From the NCBI RefSeq assembly GCF_001421485.1, contig NZ_LMKK01000001.1, forward strand, positions 625,717 to 689,716: a DNA stretch of 64,000 nucleotides. Direction: 5' to 3'. Position numbers and translations under genes: made by a program. Each line of letters begins with the position of its first letter. Position 1 is the stretch's first letter. Positions 33,830 through 43,670 of the stretch are shown here, piece after piece. The DNA is from Agreia sp. Leaf210 (GTDB lineage Bacteria > Actinomycetota > Actinomycetes > Actinomycetales > Microbacteriaceae). The notes beneath the pieces were generated by a model. It was not told the origin of the DNA, searched no databases, and saw nothing but the letters and a program-made list of their open reading frames with translations.

Positions 33830-34455
33830 CGCTTGCGCTTGCGGTCCGGCTTGCCGTTCGGGCCGTAGACGATGATTCCGGTGATCGGGATCAGCGTGAA
33901 CCACAGCCAGCTGTAGCTCCAGCCGAACCCACTACCGGTGACGAAGAAGAGGGCGAGCGAGACGAACGGCACGATGGCCATCACGGTGGCCGCAACACGG
34001 CTCGGCTCCTTCGCCTGCGGATCCTTCCAGCCTTCGGTCGCCCTCGCGGCCGGGTGCTGGAAAGCCGGGGTCATGGCCTGAGGCGCCACACGCTCAACCT
34101 CGGGCGCACCATAGACCGGGATGTCGTCGGTGGGACGTGGGTCGGCATATGCCGTCGGTGCGGATGCGGGCGCAGCCGGAGTCGTCGGCGCTGGTGCCGG
34201 TACTGGCTCCGGCACCGTCGCCGACCGAGGCGCCTCACCGACCGACGCAGGGAAGGTGGTCGCCGGAAGGTCGTCGAACAACGGCGCCAGGTCGCCCCGC
34301 GTCACGGCGTTGCGCGCAGCCTTGCTCCGCTCCGCGAACTCGGCCTCTGTCAGCCGCCCCTCGGCGACGTGCTGGCGCAGCTCGGTGACCGCGCGGTCAC
34401 GCTCGGCCGTGCTGAGGCGATACGAGGGGTTGCCCGAATAGTCCGGAATGCTCAT
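33826..34455 (-). CDS. DUF1707 domain membrane protein
   Basis: 209 residues. The N-terminal SxPSYRLSTAERDRAVTELR and GRLTEAEFAERSKAARNAVTRGDL segments are the DUF1707 domain, thought to be a cytoplasmic protein- or DNA-interaction helix bundle in actinomycetes. A Pro/Ala-rich linker follows, then two membrane helices (about 155-200) and a basic tail (KPDRKRKR). No enzymatic motif is visible. Its stop codon shares CTAG with the convergent GH18 gene, so the two transcripts overlap at their ends. Confidence 0.88.
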   Translation of the reverse strand: MSIPDYSGNPSYRLSTAERDRAVTELRQHVAEGRLTEAEFAERSKAARNAVTRGDLAPLFDDLPATTFPASVGEAPRSATVPEPVPAPAPTTPAAPASAPTAYADPRPTDDIPVYGAPEVERVAPQAMTPAFQHPAARATEGWKDPQAKEPSRVAATVMAIVPFVSLALFFVTGSGFGWSYSWLWFTLIPITGIIVYGPNGKPDRKRKR

Positions 34456-34526
34456 ACGAACATTGTCTCAAGGCGCGCCCGCGCGCGCATCCACCCGGCA
34501 GCGGATGCGCGCGGCTCGGCGAACCC

Positions 34527-35774
<1,248 letters not shown>

Positions 35775-35853
35775 TTATTTACTGAAAGGCGTGCCTATGC
35801 TCAGCTAATCCCAAGGTTTCGAGCACCGTCGCTCTGGCGGTACCTGAGCAGAA

Positions 35854-36990
35854 ATGAGTACCACCGTGAAATCCAGCAGCACCCTCCTCCGCGGCGCGGC
35901 CATCACGGCCGCCACCGCACTCGTGGCCGGCTCGGCTCTCCTCGTCGGTGGCACGGCCTCCGCAGCGACGATTCTCGTCCCGCAGGGACAGGCCTTCCCG
36001 GCCGAGGTCTCCGATCCTGCCGACCCCGCCTACAACTACGACGAGTGGCACCAGGGCTACGCAACAGCACCCGCCGACGCGCAGACGGTCGAGGCCGATG
36101 GCCTGCACATCTCGGGCATCTCCCAGATCCTCAAGGGCTACGACGCGGCCCGCCTCGCCGGCAGCTTCTCCGAGGTCATCGATGGGGCTTCTGTCTCGAA
36201 GACCGGCGACGACGTCTTCCTGCAGATTCCTCTCTTCAACGAGCCAGGCACGCGCACCGGCTACACGACGCTTTATCCGACGGTCGCCGGCAGCCTCGAC
36301 ACCTGGACGACGACGAGTGCGATCGTCGGAGACGACGCAACCAATTACCCCGCCGGCACGGCGACCCTCACCGTCGCGCAGCTCGACGCAGCGCTCGGCG
36401 ACTTCGATGTGCTCGGCGCCGGCGTTCTGACGACCGCCGGAACGGCTGCTGTCGTCAGCTCGTTCTCGCTCTTCGGCGACACCTACCAGTTCGCGCTGCC
36501 GGCCGTTCCTCTCGACGCGAAGGTCACGATCGTGCCCAGCACGATCAGCCAGGCCGACGCGGCGAACGCCGACAAGGGCTTCACGGTCACGGGCACCGAC
36601 TTCGCGGCTAACACGCCGATCACGCTCAGCTTCCGCGCTCCCGATGGAACCGAGTTCGGCTTCTCCTCCGCCGACGGCCCGATCGTCACCGACGCTCTCG
36701 GCGCCTTCACGGTGGAGAACGTCTACTTCACCATCTCGTCGGGCGTCCTCCCCGCCGGCGTCTACGTCGTCGTCGTCACCGACGGCACGACCACGCGTGA
36801 GGCGAACATCTCGGTCATCGACCCGAACGCCCCCGCTGTGGTGACTCCGGCAGCACCCACCCCGAAGTCCCTGGCCGCGACGGGTCTCGATGACTCGCCG
36901 CTGTTCCTCACCTCCGGTCTCGGATTGCTGCTCGCCGGTATCGCCGCGTTCGGCATCACGGTCGTGGCACGCCGCCGCACCGCCGAGTAG
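35854..36990 (+). CDS. Sortase-anchored surface protein (LAATG motif)
   Basis: 378 residues. A typical signal peptide (about residues 1-37, ending GGTASA) precedes a long Thr/Ala/Asp-rich extracellular part with beta-rich repeats (for example KGFTVTGTDFAANTPITLSF). The C-terminus has LAATGLDD, a membrane helix and an Arg-rich tail (VARRRTAE), the class E type sortase signal (LAxTG) common in actinomycetes. The function of the extracellular domain is unknown. No strong Shine-Dalgarno site precedes the ATG; a TATGCT hexamer at 35796-35801 could be its -10. It sits between asd and lysC on the opposite strand and ends at a strong hairpin terminator. Confidence 0.88.
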   Translation: MSTTVKSSSTLLRGAAITAATALVAGSALLVGGTASAATILVPQGQAFPAEVSDPADPAYNYDEWHQGYATAPADAQTVEADGLHISGISQILKGYDAARLAGSFSEVIDGASVSKTGDDVFLQIPLFNEPGTRTGYTTLYPTVAGSLDTWTTTSAIVGDDATNYPAGTATLTVAQLDAALGDFDVLGAGVLTTAGTAAVVSSFSLFGDTYQFALPAVPLDAKVTIVPSTISQADAANADKGFTVTGTDFAANTPITLSFRAPDGTEFGFSSADGPIVTDALGAFTVENVYFTISSGVLPAGVYVVVVTDGTTTREANISVIDPNAPAVVTPAAPTPKSLAATGLDDSPLFLTSGLGLLLAGIAAFGITVVARRRTAE

Positions 36991-37008
36991 CCGAAGCACC
37001 CTCCAACG

Positions 37009-37048
37009 GCAAACGGGCCGTCTCCCTTCGGGGAGGCGGCCCGTTTGC
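37009..37048. terminator. Long bidirectional hairpin terminator
   Basis: An 18-bp stem (37009-37026 and 37031-37048, one G-U pair in one direction) closed by a TTCG tetraloop, placed between the convergent surface-protein gene and lysC. T-rich sequence is short on both sides, but the stem contains AAAC/GTTT at its base. It should separate the two converging transcripts. Confidence 0.8.
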
Positions 37049-37075
37049 TGTCAGTGGGAGAAGGGCGTCGTCGGG

Positions 37076-38371
37076 TCAGCGACCCGTTCCGCCGTGCACA
37101 ACGGCCTCGGTGTCTCCGTCGAGACCGAAAGCGGTGTGAACGACGCGGAGCGCATCATTGATGGTGTCGGCGCGCGTCACGACCGAGATGCGGATCTCGC
37201 TCGTCGAGATCATCTCGATATTGATCCCTGCCTCGTAGAGCGCGGTGAACAGGCGCGCCGAGACTCCGGCGTTCGTTCGCATGCCCGCACCGACGAGGGC
37301 GAGCTTGCCGATCTGGTCATCGTACTGCAGGCCGACGAAGCCCACATCGCTCTGATCGGCGCGCAGGGCGGTGAGAACCGTCTGGCCCTCGGTCTTCGGC
37401 AGAGTGAACGAGATGTCGGTGAGACCCGTCGACGCCGCCGACACGTTCTGCACGATCATGTCGATGTTCGCGCCCGTCTTCGCGACGAGGTTGAAGATCT
37501 GCGCCGCCTTGCCCGGAATGTCGGGGACTCCAACGACGGTGATCTTAGCTTCGCCCAGGTCTGTCGCGACTCCGGCGATGAGTGGCTCTTCCACGGCATT
37601 CTCGCTCTCTGTGGGGAGGCCCTCTTGCGGGGTCTCCGTTGGGTTGTAGACGATGGTGCCCTCGTTGTTGTTGAACGACGAGCGCACATGAAGGGTGACG
37701 CCGTGCCGACGGGCGTATTCGACCGCTCGGATGTAGAGCACCTTCGCACCGTTGGCGGCCAGCTCGAGCATCTCTTCGCTCGTGATGCGGTCGATCTTCT
37801 TCGCCTTGGGAACCACGCGGGGGTCCGCGGTGAAGATGCCGTCGACATCGGTGTAGATCTCGCACACGTCGGCATTGAGCGCCGCGGCCAACGCCACGGC
37901 GGTGGTATCGGAGCCACCCCGGCCGAGCGTCGTGATGTCTTTGGTGTCGCGGTTGAATCCCTGGAAGCCGGCGACGATCGCAATCGCTCCCTCGTCGAGC
38001 GCCTCGCGGAGCCGCACCGGGGTGACGTCGACGATGCGCGCGGAGCCGTGCCGGGCATCCGTGATCATGCCGGCCTGGCTGCCGGTGAACGAGCGCGCCT
38101 CGTGGCCCAGGCTCTTGATGGCCATAGCGAGGAGCGCCATCGAGATGCGCTCCCCCGCGCTCAGCAGCATGTCGAGCTCGCGCGGTGCCGGCATCGGCGT
38201 GACCGCGTGAGCCAGATCGAGCAGCTCGTCGGTCGTGTCGCCCATGGCAGAGACGGCCACGACGACATCGTTGCCCGCCTTGCGCGTCTCGACGATGCGC
38301 TTGGCGACGCGCTTGATGCTCTCGGCATCGGAAACCGATGATCCGCCGTACTTCTGCACGATCAAGCTCAC
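37076..38371 (-). CDS. lysC: Aspartate kinase
   Basis: 431 residues from the GTG at 38371 with CAGGAG 7 nt upstream. It phosphorylates aspartate, the first and regulated step of the Lys/Thr/Met/DAP pathway. KYGGSSVSD opens the kinase domain, FTGSQAG and [11 protein letters not shown] form the active site, and two C-terminal ACT domains start near residue 265. As in Corynebacterium, an in-frame GTG at 37594 (preceded by GAGAGCGAG) could start a separate beta subunit of 172 residues, the regulatory half. The gene lies 61 bp downstream of the family A polymerase gene. Confidence 0.96.
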   Translation of the reverse strand: MSLIVQKYGGSSVSDAESIKRVAKRIVETRKAGNDVVVAVSAMGDTTDELLDLAHAVTPMPAPRELDMLLSAGERISMALLAMAIKSLGHEARSFTGSQAGMITDARHGSARIVDVTPVRLREALDEGAIAIVAGFQGFNRDTKDITTLGRGGSDTTAVALAAALNADVCEIYTDVDGIFTADPRVVPKAKKIDRITSEEMLELAANGAKVLYIRAVEYARRHGVTLHVRSSFNNNEGTIVYNPTETPQEGLPTESENAVEEPLIAGVATDLGEAKITVVGVPDIPGKAAQIFNLVAKTGANIDMIVQNVSAASTGLTDISFTLPKTEGQTVLTALRADQSDVGFVGLQYDDQIGKLALVGAGMRTNAGVSARLFTALYEAGINIEMISTSEIRISVVTRADTINDALRVVHTAFGLDGDTEAVVHGGTGR

Positions 38372-38432
38372 GTAAACACTCCTGAAATGGCGCTGGATGG
38401 GTTCAGCGAGCAATCTTAGCGGTCGACAGGGG

Positions 38433-40130
38433 TCAGCCCTTGGCCTCGTCGTAGCTGCCGACGATCGCGACACTCACCGGAAACTGCACCGGCGCCGATC
38501 CGAACAGAAGCCGCCCGGCCTCGGCCGCCGACTCGCGCACCTCACGTGCCACCGCCTCAGCCTGGTCGGCGGGCGCGTGCACCACGATCTCGTCGTGCAG
38601 AAAGAAGACGAGGTGGGGTCGTTGGCGAAGGGCGGCCTGCGCGCCTGACAGAGCCAGCCTGCGCCGAAGCCCCGCCATCCAGGCGAGTGCCCACTCGGCG
38701 GCCGTGCCCTGTACGACGAAGTTGCGCGTGAAGCGGCCCCAGCTGCGCCTCGCGGTCTTCGCGCGGGCCTGAACAGCCTCGCTCGCGCCTTCCTGACGCG
38801 CGTCGTCCTGCAGCTCCCGCCATTCGGGCGAGGGGTGGGGAGATGTGCGCCCCAGGTGGGTCGACACCACGGCTCCGCTTTCGCCCAACCGTGCCGCCTC
38901 CTCGACGAACCGGATGGCGCTGGGGTAGGAGCGCGCGAGCCTCGGCAGCATACGACCGCTCTCACCCGTCGTCGCGCCGTACATCGCGCCGAGCATTCCG
39001 ACCTTGGCCGCGGCCCTCGTCTCGACAGCGCCGGATGCGACGATGCCGTCGTAGAGGTCGCGATCACGCCCAGCGAGGGCCATCGCTCGATCGCCCGACA
39101 TGGCCGTGAGGATGCGCGGCTCGAGTTGCGCGGCATCGGCGACCACGAACATCCACCCCGGGTCTGCGATGACGGCGCCGCGAACCTGGTGGGGCAGTTG
39201 AAGCGCTCCCCCGCCGTCGGCCGCCCAGCGGCCGGTGACGACTCCGCCGGGCACGTAGACAGGGCGGAACCGGCCGCCCTCGACCCACGTGTCGATCCAG
39301 TTCCAGCCGTTGGCCGTGAGCAGTCGTGACAGCTTCTTGTACGCCAGCAGGGGTTCGATGACCGGATGCTCGTGGCGCGCGAGTTCCCAGCGGTTCGTAC
39401 TCGAGACATCGACTCCCGCGCGACGGAGCGACTTGACCAGCTCGACGGGTGAATCGGGGTTCGCCGTCGGATCGTCGATGGCAGCGCGGATCTCGAGGAG
39501 CAACTCGTGCATGCGGGCCGGCCGCTGCCCGGCAGGCGGGCGCTCTCCCAACAGCTCGACGAGCAACTCGTTGTGCCGGGACGCGTTCCAAGGCAGACCG
39601 GCGAACTGCATCTCGATCGCTATGAGGCTGCCGGCCGATTCGGCCGCGAGCAGCAGCGATAGGCGATTGGGATCGGCGGTGCCGGCGACGGCCGCGCGCT
39701 GCAGGCGGAACTCCTCGACGGGGTCGGCGCCCGCGGCGTCGTCGCGCCCGCGTTGCACGCCGAGGTCGAAGAGCGTGTCGGTCTCGCCATGCTCGGCCCA
39801 GCTGCTCGGCGCGTCCCACGACGAGGCCGGCGCGAGGGCGAGCTCAGACTCCGCGGTCGCCGCCGCGTTGCGCAGAATGGTGTGGCACAGGCGCAGGTCG
39901 ATGCAGCGTTCGACCTCGACACCCGCGTCGAGCAACCCCGGGTACCAGCGTCGCGTGTCGTCCCAGACCCAGCGCGGCGATTGCTCTTCGCGCTGTGCCA
40001 CAGCGCGCGCGAACTCGTCGCGCGACACCGTTTCGGGCTGGCCGAGGAGCCTGCCCGCCTCGTCGAGCTCGGTGAGCGTCACAGCCTCGTCTGCGTCGGT
40101 GCCGGCGGCCGCGCTGACCGCGATGTGCAC
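38433..40130 (-). CDS. Family A DNA polymerase (bifunctional 3'-5' exonuclease/polymerase type), no 5' nuclease domain
   Basis: 565 residues, much shorter than Pol I (about 900) because the 5' nuclease domain is missing. The N-terminal 150 residues form a degenerate exonuclease-like domain. The polymerase domain has motif A as DAAQLEPR (residues 332-339, against the usual DYSQIELR), motif B in [14 protein letters not shown], and motif C as [10 protein letters not shown] near residue 511, so both metal-binding Asp residues are kept. Its cellular role is not established; related actinobacterial proteins are often present beside Pol I. It starts 2 bp after recR, within the dnaX-recR run, which suggests repair. 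Confidence 0.87.
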   Translation of the reverse strand: MHIAVSAAAGTDADEAVTLTELDEAGRLLGQPETVSRDEFARAVAQREEQSPRWVWDDTRRWYPGLLDAGVEVERCIDLRLCHTILRNAAATAESELALAPASSWDAPSSWAEHGETDTLFDLGVQRGRDDAAGADPVEEFRLQRAAVAGTADPNRLSLLLAAESAGSLIAIEMQFAGLPWNASRHNELLVELLGERPPAGQRPARMHELLLEIRAAIDDPTANPDSPVELVKSLRRAGVDVSSTNRWELARHEHPVIEPLLAYKKLSRLLTANGWNWIDTWVEGGRFRPVYVPGGVVTGRWAADGGGALQLPHQVRGAVIADPGWMFVVADAAQLEPRILTAMSGDRAMALAGRDRDLYDGIVASGAVETRAAAKVGMLGAMYGATTGESGRMLPRLARSYPSAIRFVEEAARLGESGAVVSTHLGRTSPHPSPEWRELQDDARQEGASEAVQARAKTARRSWGRFTRNFVVQGTAAEWALAWMAGLRRRLALSGAQAALRQRPHLVFFLHDEIVVHAPADQAEAVAREVRESAAEAGRLLFGSAPVQFPVSVAIVGSYDEAKG

Positions 40131-40132
40131 GA

Positions 40133-40732
40133 TCAGCTCTCGACGAGCCGACGCCCCTCGAAGGCACGGCCGAGGGTGACTTCGTCGGCGTACTCGAGAT
40201 CGCCTCCGACCGGGAGCCCGGATGCGAGGCGGGTGACCCGGATCTGCAGCGTGTTCAGCAAGCGGGAGAGATACGTGGCCGTCGCCTCGCCCTCGAGATT
40301 GGGGTCGGTGGCGATGATGACCTCGGTGATGTTGACGTCGGCCAGGCGCTGCATGAGTTCGCGGATGCGCAGATTATCGGGACCGATGCCGTCGATGGGG
40401 CTGATGGCACCGCCGAGCACGTGATAGAGCCCTCTGAACTCTCGTGTGCGCTCGATGGCGACGACGTCTTTGGCCTCTTCGACCACGCAGATAACGGTTT
40501 GCTGGCGCCGAGGATCGCGGCAGATGGAGCAGGTCTCCTGCTCCGAGACGTTTCCGCAGATCGAGCAGAAATGCACCTTGTCGCGCACTTCGATGAGGAC
40601 CTCGGCAAGACGGGAGACGTCGAACGACTCTGTCTGGAGAATGTGGAATGCGATGCGCTGCGCCGACTTGGGACCGATGCCCGGAAGCCTGCCCAACTCG
40701 TCGATGAGCTCTTGGACGATGCCTTCGTACAC
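40133..40732 (-). CDS. recR: Recombination mediator RecR
   Basis: 199 residues, the standard length. RecR works with RecF and RecO to load RecA on gapped DNA. It starts with the helix-hairpin-helix region [23 protein letters not shown], followed by the four-Cys zinc finger (CSICGN and CSICRD), and a TOPRIM domain ([23 protein letters not shown]). It begins immediately after dnaX ends, within the same operon, the common bacterial arrangement. Confidence 0.97.
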   Translation of the reverse strand: MYEGIVQELIDELGRLPGIGPKSAQRIAFHILQTESFDVSRLAEVLIEVRDKVHFCSICGNVSEQETCSICRDPRRQQTVICVVEEAKDVVAIERTREFRGLYHVLGGAISPIDGIGPDNLRIRELMQRLADVNITEVIIATDPNLEGEATATYLSRLLNTLQIRVTRLASGLPVGGDLEYADEVTLGRAFEGRRLVES

Positions 40733-43012
40733 TTAGCCGTCGCTTCTCTGCGGGTTGCGAGGAGCAACGGGCTGCTCCTCGATGAAATTGGCGCCCAGGA
40801 TCTCACGCACGACGGCCTCGCCGTAGCGCTGACGGCCGGAGTCGGTCGTCGCGACGGGGGCAGGACGGGCCGGAGGCGTCTCTGGACGACCCCGGGTGAA
40901 CGTGGGAACAGATGGCGACTCGGACGCTTGCGCCGATGATGGCGTGGAAGCCGATGACGACGCCGGCACGGGTGCCTGCCTCGGGGCGGATGCTGCGGCG
41001 GCCTGCGTCGGCCTGAACGCGGGCTCTGCGAAGTCGGGCTCGGGCTCGCGGTCTTCTTCGGGCACCGGCTCGGCCGCCGGGTCGAGCGCGGGATCGGATT
41101 GCGGGATGGCGACGACGGCCCAGGAGCTGGTGACCTCGGCGGGCTGCTGCGGCGCGCTCGGCGCCTCGGAACGTGTCGCCGTCGGGCGAGCCGCCGGCTC
41201 GGATGCGGGTGGACGCGCAGGCGTGGGCTCCGGCGACCGAGCCGCGTTGCCCTGGGGTGCGGCAGCAGCGCCGGGGTGCTCGACGCGGGCGATGTACTTG
41301 ACGCGCACACCGAGCAGATCGAGGATCGCCTGGCGCAGGATCTCGCTGACGCCCTGGCCCGGGGCCTGCTGCTGCTTGAACTGGTTGACGTCGTTCTCGC
41401 TGGGGAACGCGAGGGTGAGCACATCGTTCTCGAACGCGCGCACTGTGGCGGTGAACACGACGAGCCATGCACTGCGCTTGGTCTTCTGCACCGCCTCGAG
41501 AATTTCGGGCCACGTGTCGCGAACCTGCTGCAGGCTGACGGGCCCGGCCGGAACGGCGGCACGCACCGGAGGCTCGGGCTCGGCGGGCGTGGGGGTCGAG
41601 CTGGTAGCTGGCGATGCCGACGGCGCCGGGGCTGTCTCTCTGGCCTCAGCTGCGGGGGCAGCGACGGGCTCGGGAGCGGACGAGGCCGGGGCGGACATGG
41701 GCTCCGGGGTGAGCTGCGCGACGGGCTCTCTGGCGACCTGCGGCGCCGGCTCGGCCTGCCGACCGATCGCTGCAGCGGCAGGAGGGGATGACACGGGCGC
41801 GGTTGCAGCCGGGGCCGCGGCGGCACGCGGAGCATCGGTCGTCTCGACGCCGACGCGACGCTCGAGGCGCTCGATACGGGCAAGAGACCCGCGCTCGGTG
41901 TCGTCGCTGGCGGGAACGAGAACGCGGGCCACCATCAACTCGAGATGAAGACGCGGGCTGGTGGCACCGGTCATCTCGGTGAGAGCTGCGTTGACGATGT
42001 CGGCCGTTCGCGAGAGTTCGGCGTGGCCGAACTGCTGCGCCTGGTGGTGCATGGCCTGCAGTTCGTCGGTGGGAACGCCTCGCAAGACCGCCCCGGCGGC
42101 CTCGATGCTGGTCGTGGCACTGACGATGATGATGTCGCGCAGGCGCTCGAGCAGGTCTTCGACGAAGCGGCGCGGGTCTTGGCCTGTCTGGATGACGCGG
42201 TCGACCGCGCCGAAAGCCGCCGCCGCGTCACGCACACCGATGGCGTCGATCACCTCGCCCAGAAGAGCGGAGTGGGTGTAGCCGAGCAGCGCAACGGCGC
42301 GCTCGTACTCGACGGTGTTGTTCTCGGAGCCCGCCATGAGCTGGTCGAGGAGCGACAGCGTGTCGCGGGGCGAACCGCCACCGGCGCGCACGACGAGCGG
42401 CAGCACACCCGGCGCGACCTGCATGCCCTCGCTGTCGCACAACTGCTGCACGTACTCGAGCAGTTGAGCGGGCGGCACGAGCCGGAAGGGGTAGTGATGC
42501 GTGCGCGAGCGGATGGTGCCGATGACCTTGTCGGGCTCGGTGGTGGCGAAGATGAACTTGACGTGTTCCGGCGGCTCTTCGACGATCTTGAGCAGCGCGT
42601 TGAAGCCCTGCGGCGTGACCATGTGCGCCTCGTCGAGGATGAAGATCTTGAAGCGGTCGCGCGCGGGGGCGAAGACGGCCCGCTCACGGATGTCGCGTGC
42701 GTCGTCGACGCCGTTGTGGCTCGCGGCATCGATCTCGACCACATCGAGCGAACCCCCGCCGTCGCGGCCGAGTTCGACGCAGCTGGGGCACACGCCGCAC
42801 GGGGTGTCTGTCGGACCCTCTGCGCAGTTGAGGCAGCGAGCGAGGATGCGCGCCGAGGTGGTCTTGCCGCAGCCGCGGGGACCAGAGAAGAGATAGGCGT
42901 GGTTGACCCTGTTGGTGCGGAGCGCCGTCATGAGCGGATCGGTCACCTGCGACTGGCCGATCATCTCGGCGAACGCCTCAGGTCGATAGCGGCGGTAGAG
43001 GGCGGTGACCAT
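40733..43012 (-). CDS. dnaX: DNA polymerase III subunit gamma/tau
   Basis: 759 residues from the ATG at 43012. Motor of the clamp loader. Walker A is FSGPRGCGKTTSA, the zinc module is CLNCAEG...CGVCPSC, Walker B is IFILDEAHM, and sensor motifs follow. After domain III (about residue 360) comes a long Ala/Pro/Glu-rich linker, a conserved domain (VRDTWPEILEAV, about 530-630) and another low-complexity tail, as in tau. I see no A-rich slippery sequence for a gamma frameshift. No Shine-Dalgarno site precedes the ATG, but TACGAT ends 6 nt before it, so a leaderless transcript is plausible. Confidence 0.96.
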   Translation of the reverse strand: MVTALYRRYRPEAFAEMIGQSQVTDPLMTALRTNRVNHAYLFSGPRGCGKTTSARILARCLNCAEGPTDTPCGVCPSCVELGRDGGGSLDVVEIDAASHNGVDDARDIRERAVFAPARDRFKIFILDEAHMVTPQGFNALLKIVEEPPEHVKFIFATTEPDKVIGTIRSRTHHYPFRLVPPAQLLEYVQQLCDSEGMQVAPGVLPLVVRAGGGSPRDTLSLLDQLMAGSENNTVEYERAVALLGYTHSALLGEVIDAIGVRDAAAAFGAVDRVIQTGQDPRRFVEDLLERLRDIIIVSATTSIEAAGAVLRGVPTDELQAMHHQAQQFGHAELSRTADIVNAALTEMTGATSPRLHLELMVARVLVPASDDTERGSLARIERLERRVGVETTDAPRAAAAPAATAPVSSPPAAAAIGRQAEPAPQVAREPVAQLTPEPMSAPASSAPEPVAAPAAEARETAPAPSASPATSSTPTPAEPEPPVRAAVPAGPVSLQQVRDTWPEILEAVQKTKRSAWLVVFTATVRAFENDVLTLAFPSENDVNQFKQQQAPGQGVSEILRQAILDLLGVRVKYIARVEHPGAAAAPQGNAARSPEPTPARPPASEPAARPTATRSEAPSAPQQPAEVTSSWAVVAIPQSDPALDPAAEPVPEEDREPEPDFAEPAFRPTQAAAASAPRQAPVPASSSASTPSSAQASESPSVPTFTRGRPETPPARPAPVATTDSGRQRYGEAVVREILGANFIEEQPVAPRNPQRSDG

Positions 43013-43097
43013 GCAGCAATCGTAACGGTCGCCACCGACACCGTGCCCGTCGCATCCGGTGCCTGTGGGCAGGGCCGCCACCCGGCAGGATGGTGGA

Positions 43098-43514
43098 ATG
43101 AAAATACGCCCATTCGACCCCGCCGACACCGACGCCGTCATCGAACTCTGGCGCGTCGCCGGGCTCGTTCGACCCTGGAACGACCCCCGAAAAGACATCG
43201 AGCGCAAGCTCACGGTGCAGCCCGAGCTCTTTCTCGTCGGCGAGACCGACGGTGCCGTCATCGCGGCGGCCATGGTGGGATACGACGGTCACCGCGGGTG
43301 GGTCAACTACCTCGCCGTCTCCCCGGGGGCGCGAGGTCTCGACTACGGCCGCCGCATGATGGAGGAGGCCGAGCGGCTGCTCGTCGAACTCGGCTGCCCG
43401 AAAGTCAATCTTCAGATCCGGAGCGACAACGCAGAGGTGCGCGCGTTCTACGAGCACCTCGGATACACCGAAGATGCGGCCGTCAGTTACGGAAAGCGCC
43501 TCATCGCCGACTGA
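43098..43514 (+). CDS. GNAT acetyltransferase, YpeA-like
   Basis: 138 residues, close to E. coli YpeA in size. The acetyl-CoA-binding motif is ARGLDYGRRMMEEAERLL (residues 77-94), preceded by WVNYLAVSP and followed by NLQIRSDNAEVRAFYEHLGY, the usual GNAT pattern. The substrate is unknown. The start ATG has AGGA about 8 nt upstream. It is divergent from dnaX with 85 bp between, and followed by the regulatory region of the LuxR gene. Confidence 0.92.
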   Translation: MKIRPFDPADTDAVIELWRVAGLVRPWNDPRKDIERKLTVQPELFLVGETDGAVIAAAMVGYDGHRGWVNYLAVSPGARGLDYGRRMMEEAERLLVELGCPKVNLQIRSDNAEVRAFYEHLGYTEDAAVSYGKRLIAD

Positions 43515-43536
43515 CGAGGCCTCGACCCGCGGACGC

Positions 43537-43585
43537 ACTACTGAGGCGCCCACTACTGGGACACCGTGTCTCACAACTCAGTAGT
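43537..43585. promoter_or_regulatory. Three copies of an ACTACTGRG motif upstream of the LuxR gene
   Basis: ACTACTGAG at 43537-43545 and ACTACTGGG at 43552-43560 on the plus strand, 15 bp apart, and CTCAGTAGT (the inverse) at 43577-43585. The first and third form a 9-bp inverted repeat. They lie 86-134 bp before the LuxR start. The same core occurs twice before the SipW operon (52424-52458), so it may be the binding site of this regulator. Confidence 0.6.
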
Positions 43586-43670
43586 CGGTACCGAGACTCT
43601 GAGATCTTTCTCGACGTAGGCTCAATAAAACAAAAACGGGTCGTAGGGGATCATGCATGGGGGTGCACAC

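Noticed and set aside
43020-43097. SRP RNA in the gap upstream of dnaX, where some bacteria carry it
   Set aside because: The gap is only 85 bp and lacks the domain IV loop; the clear SRP RNA is at 52468-52558.
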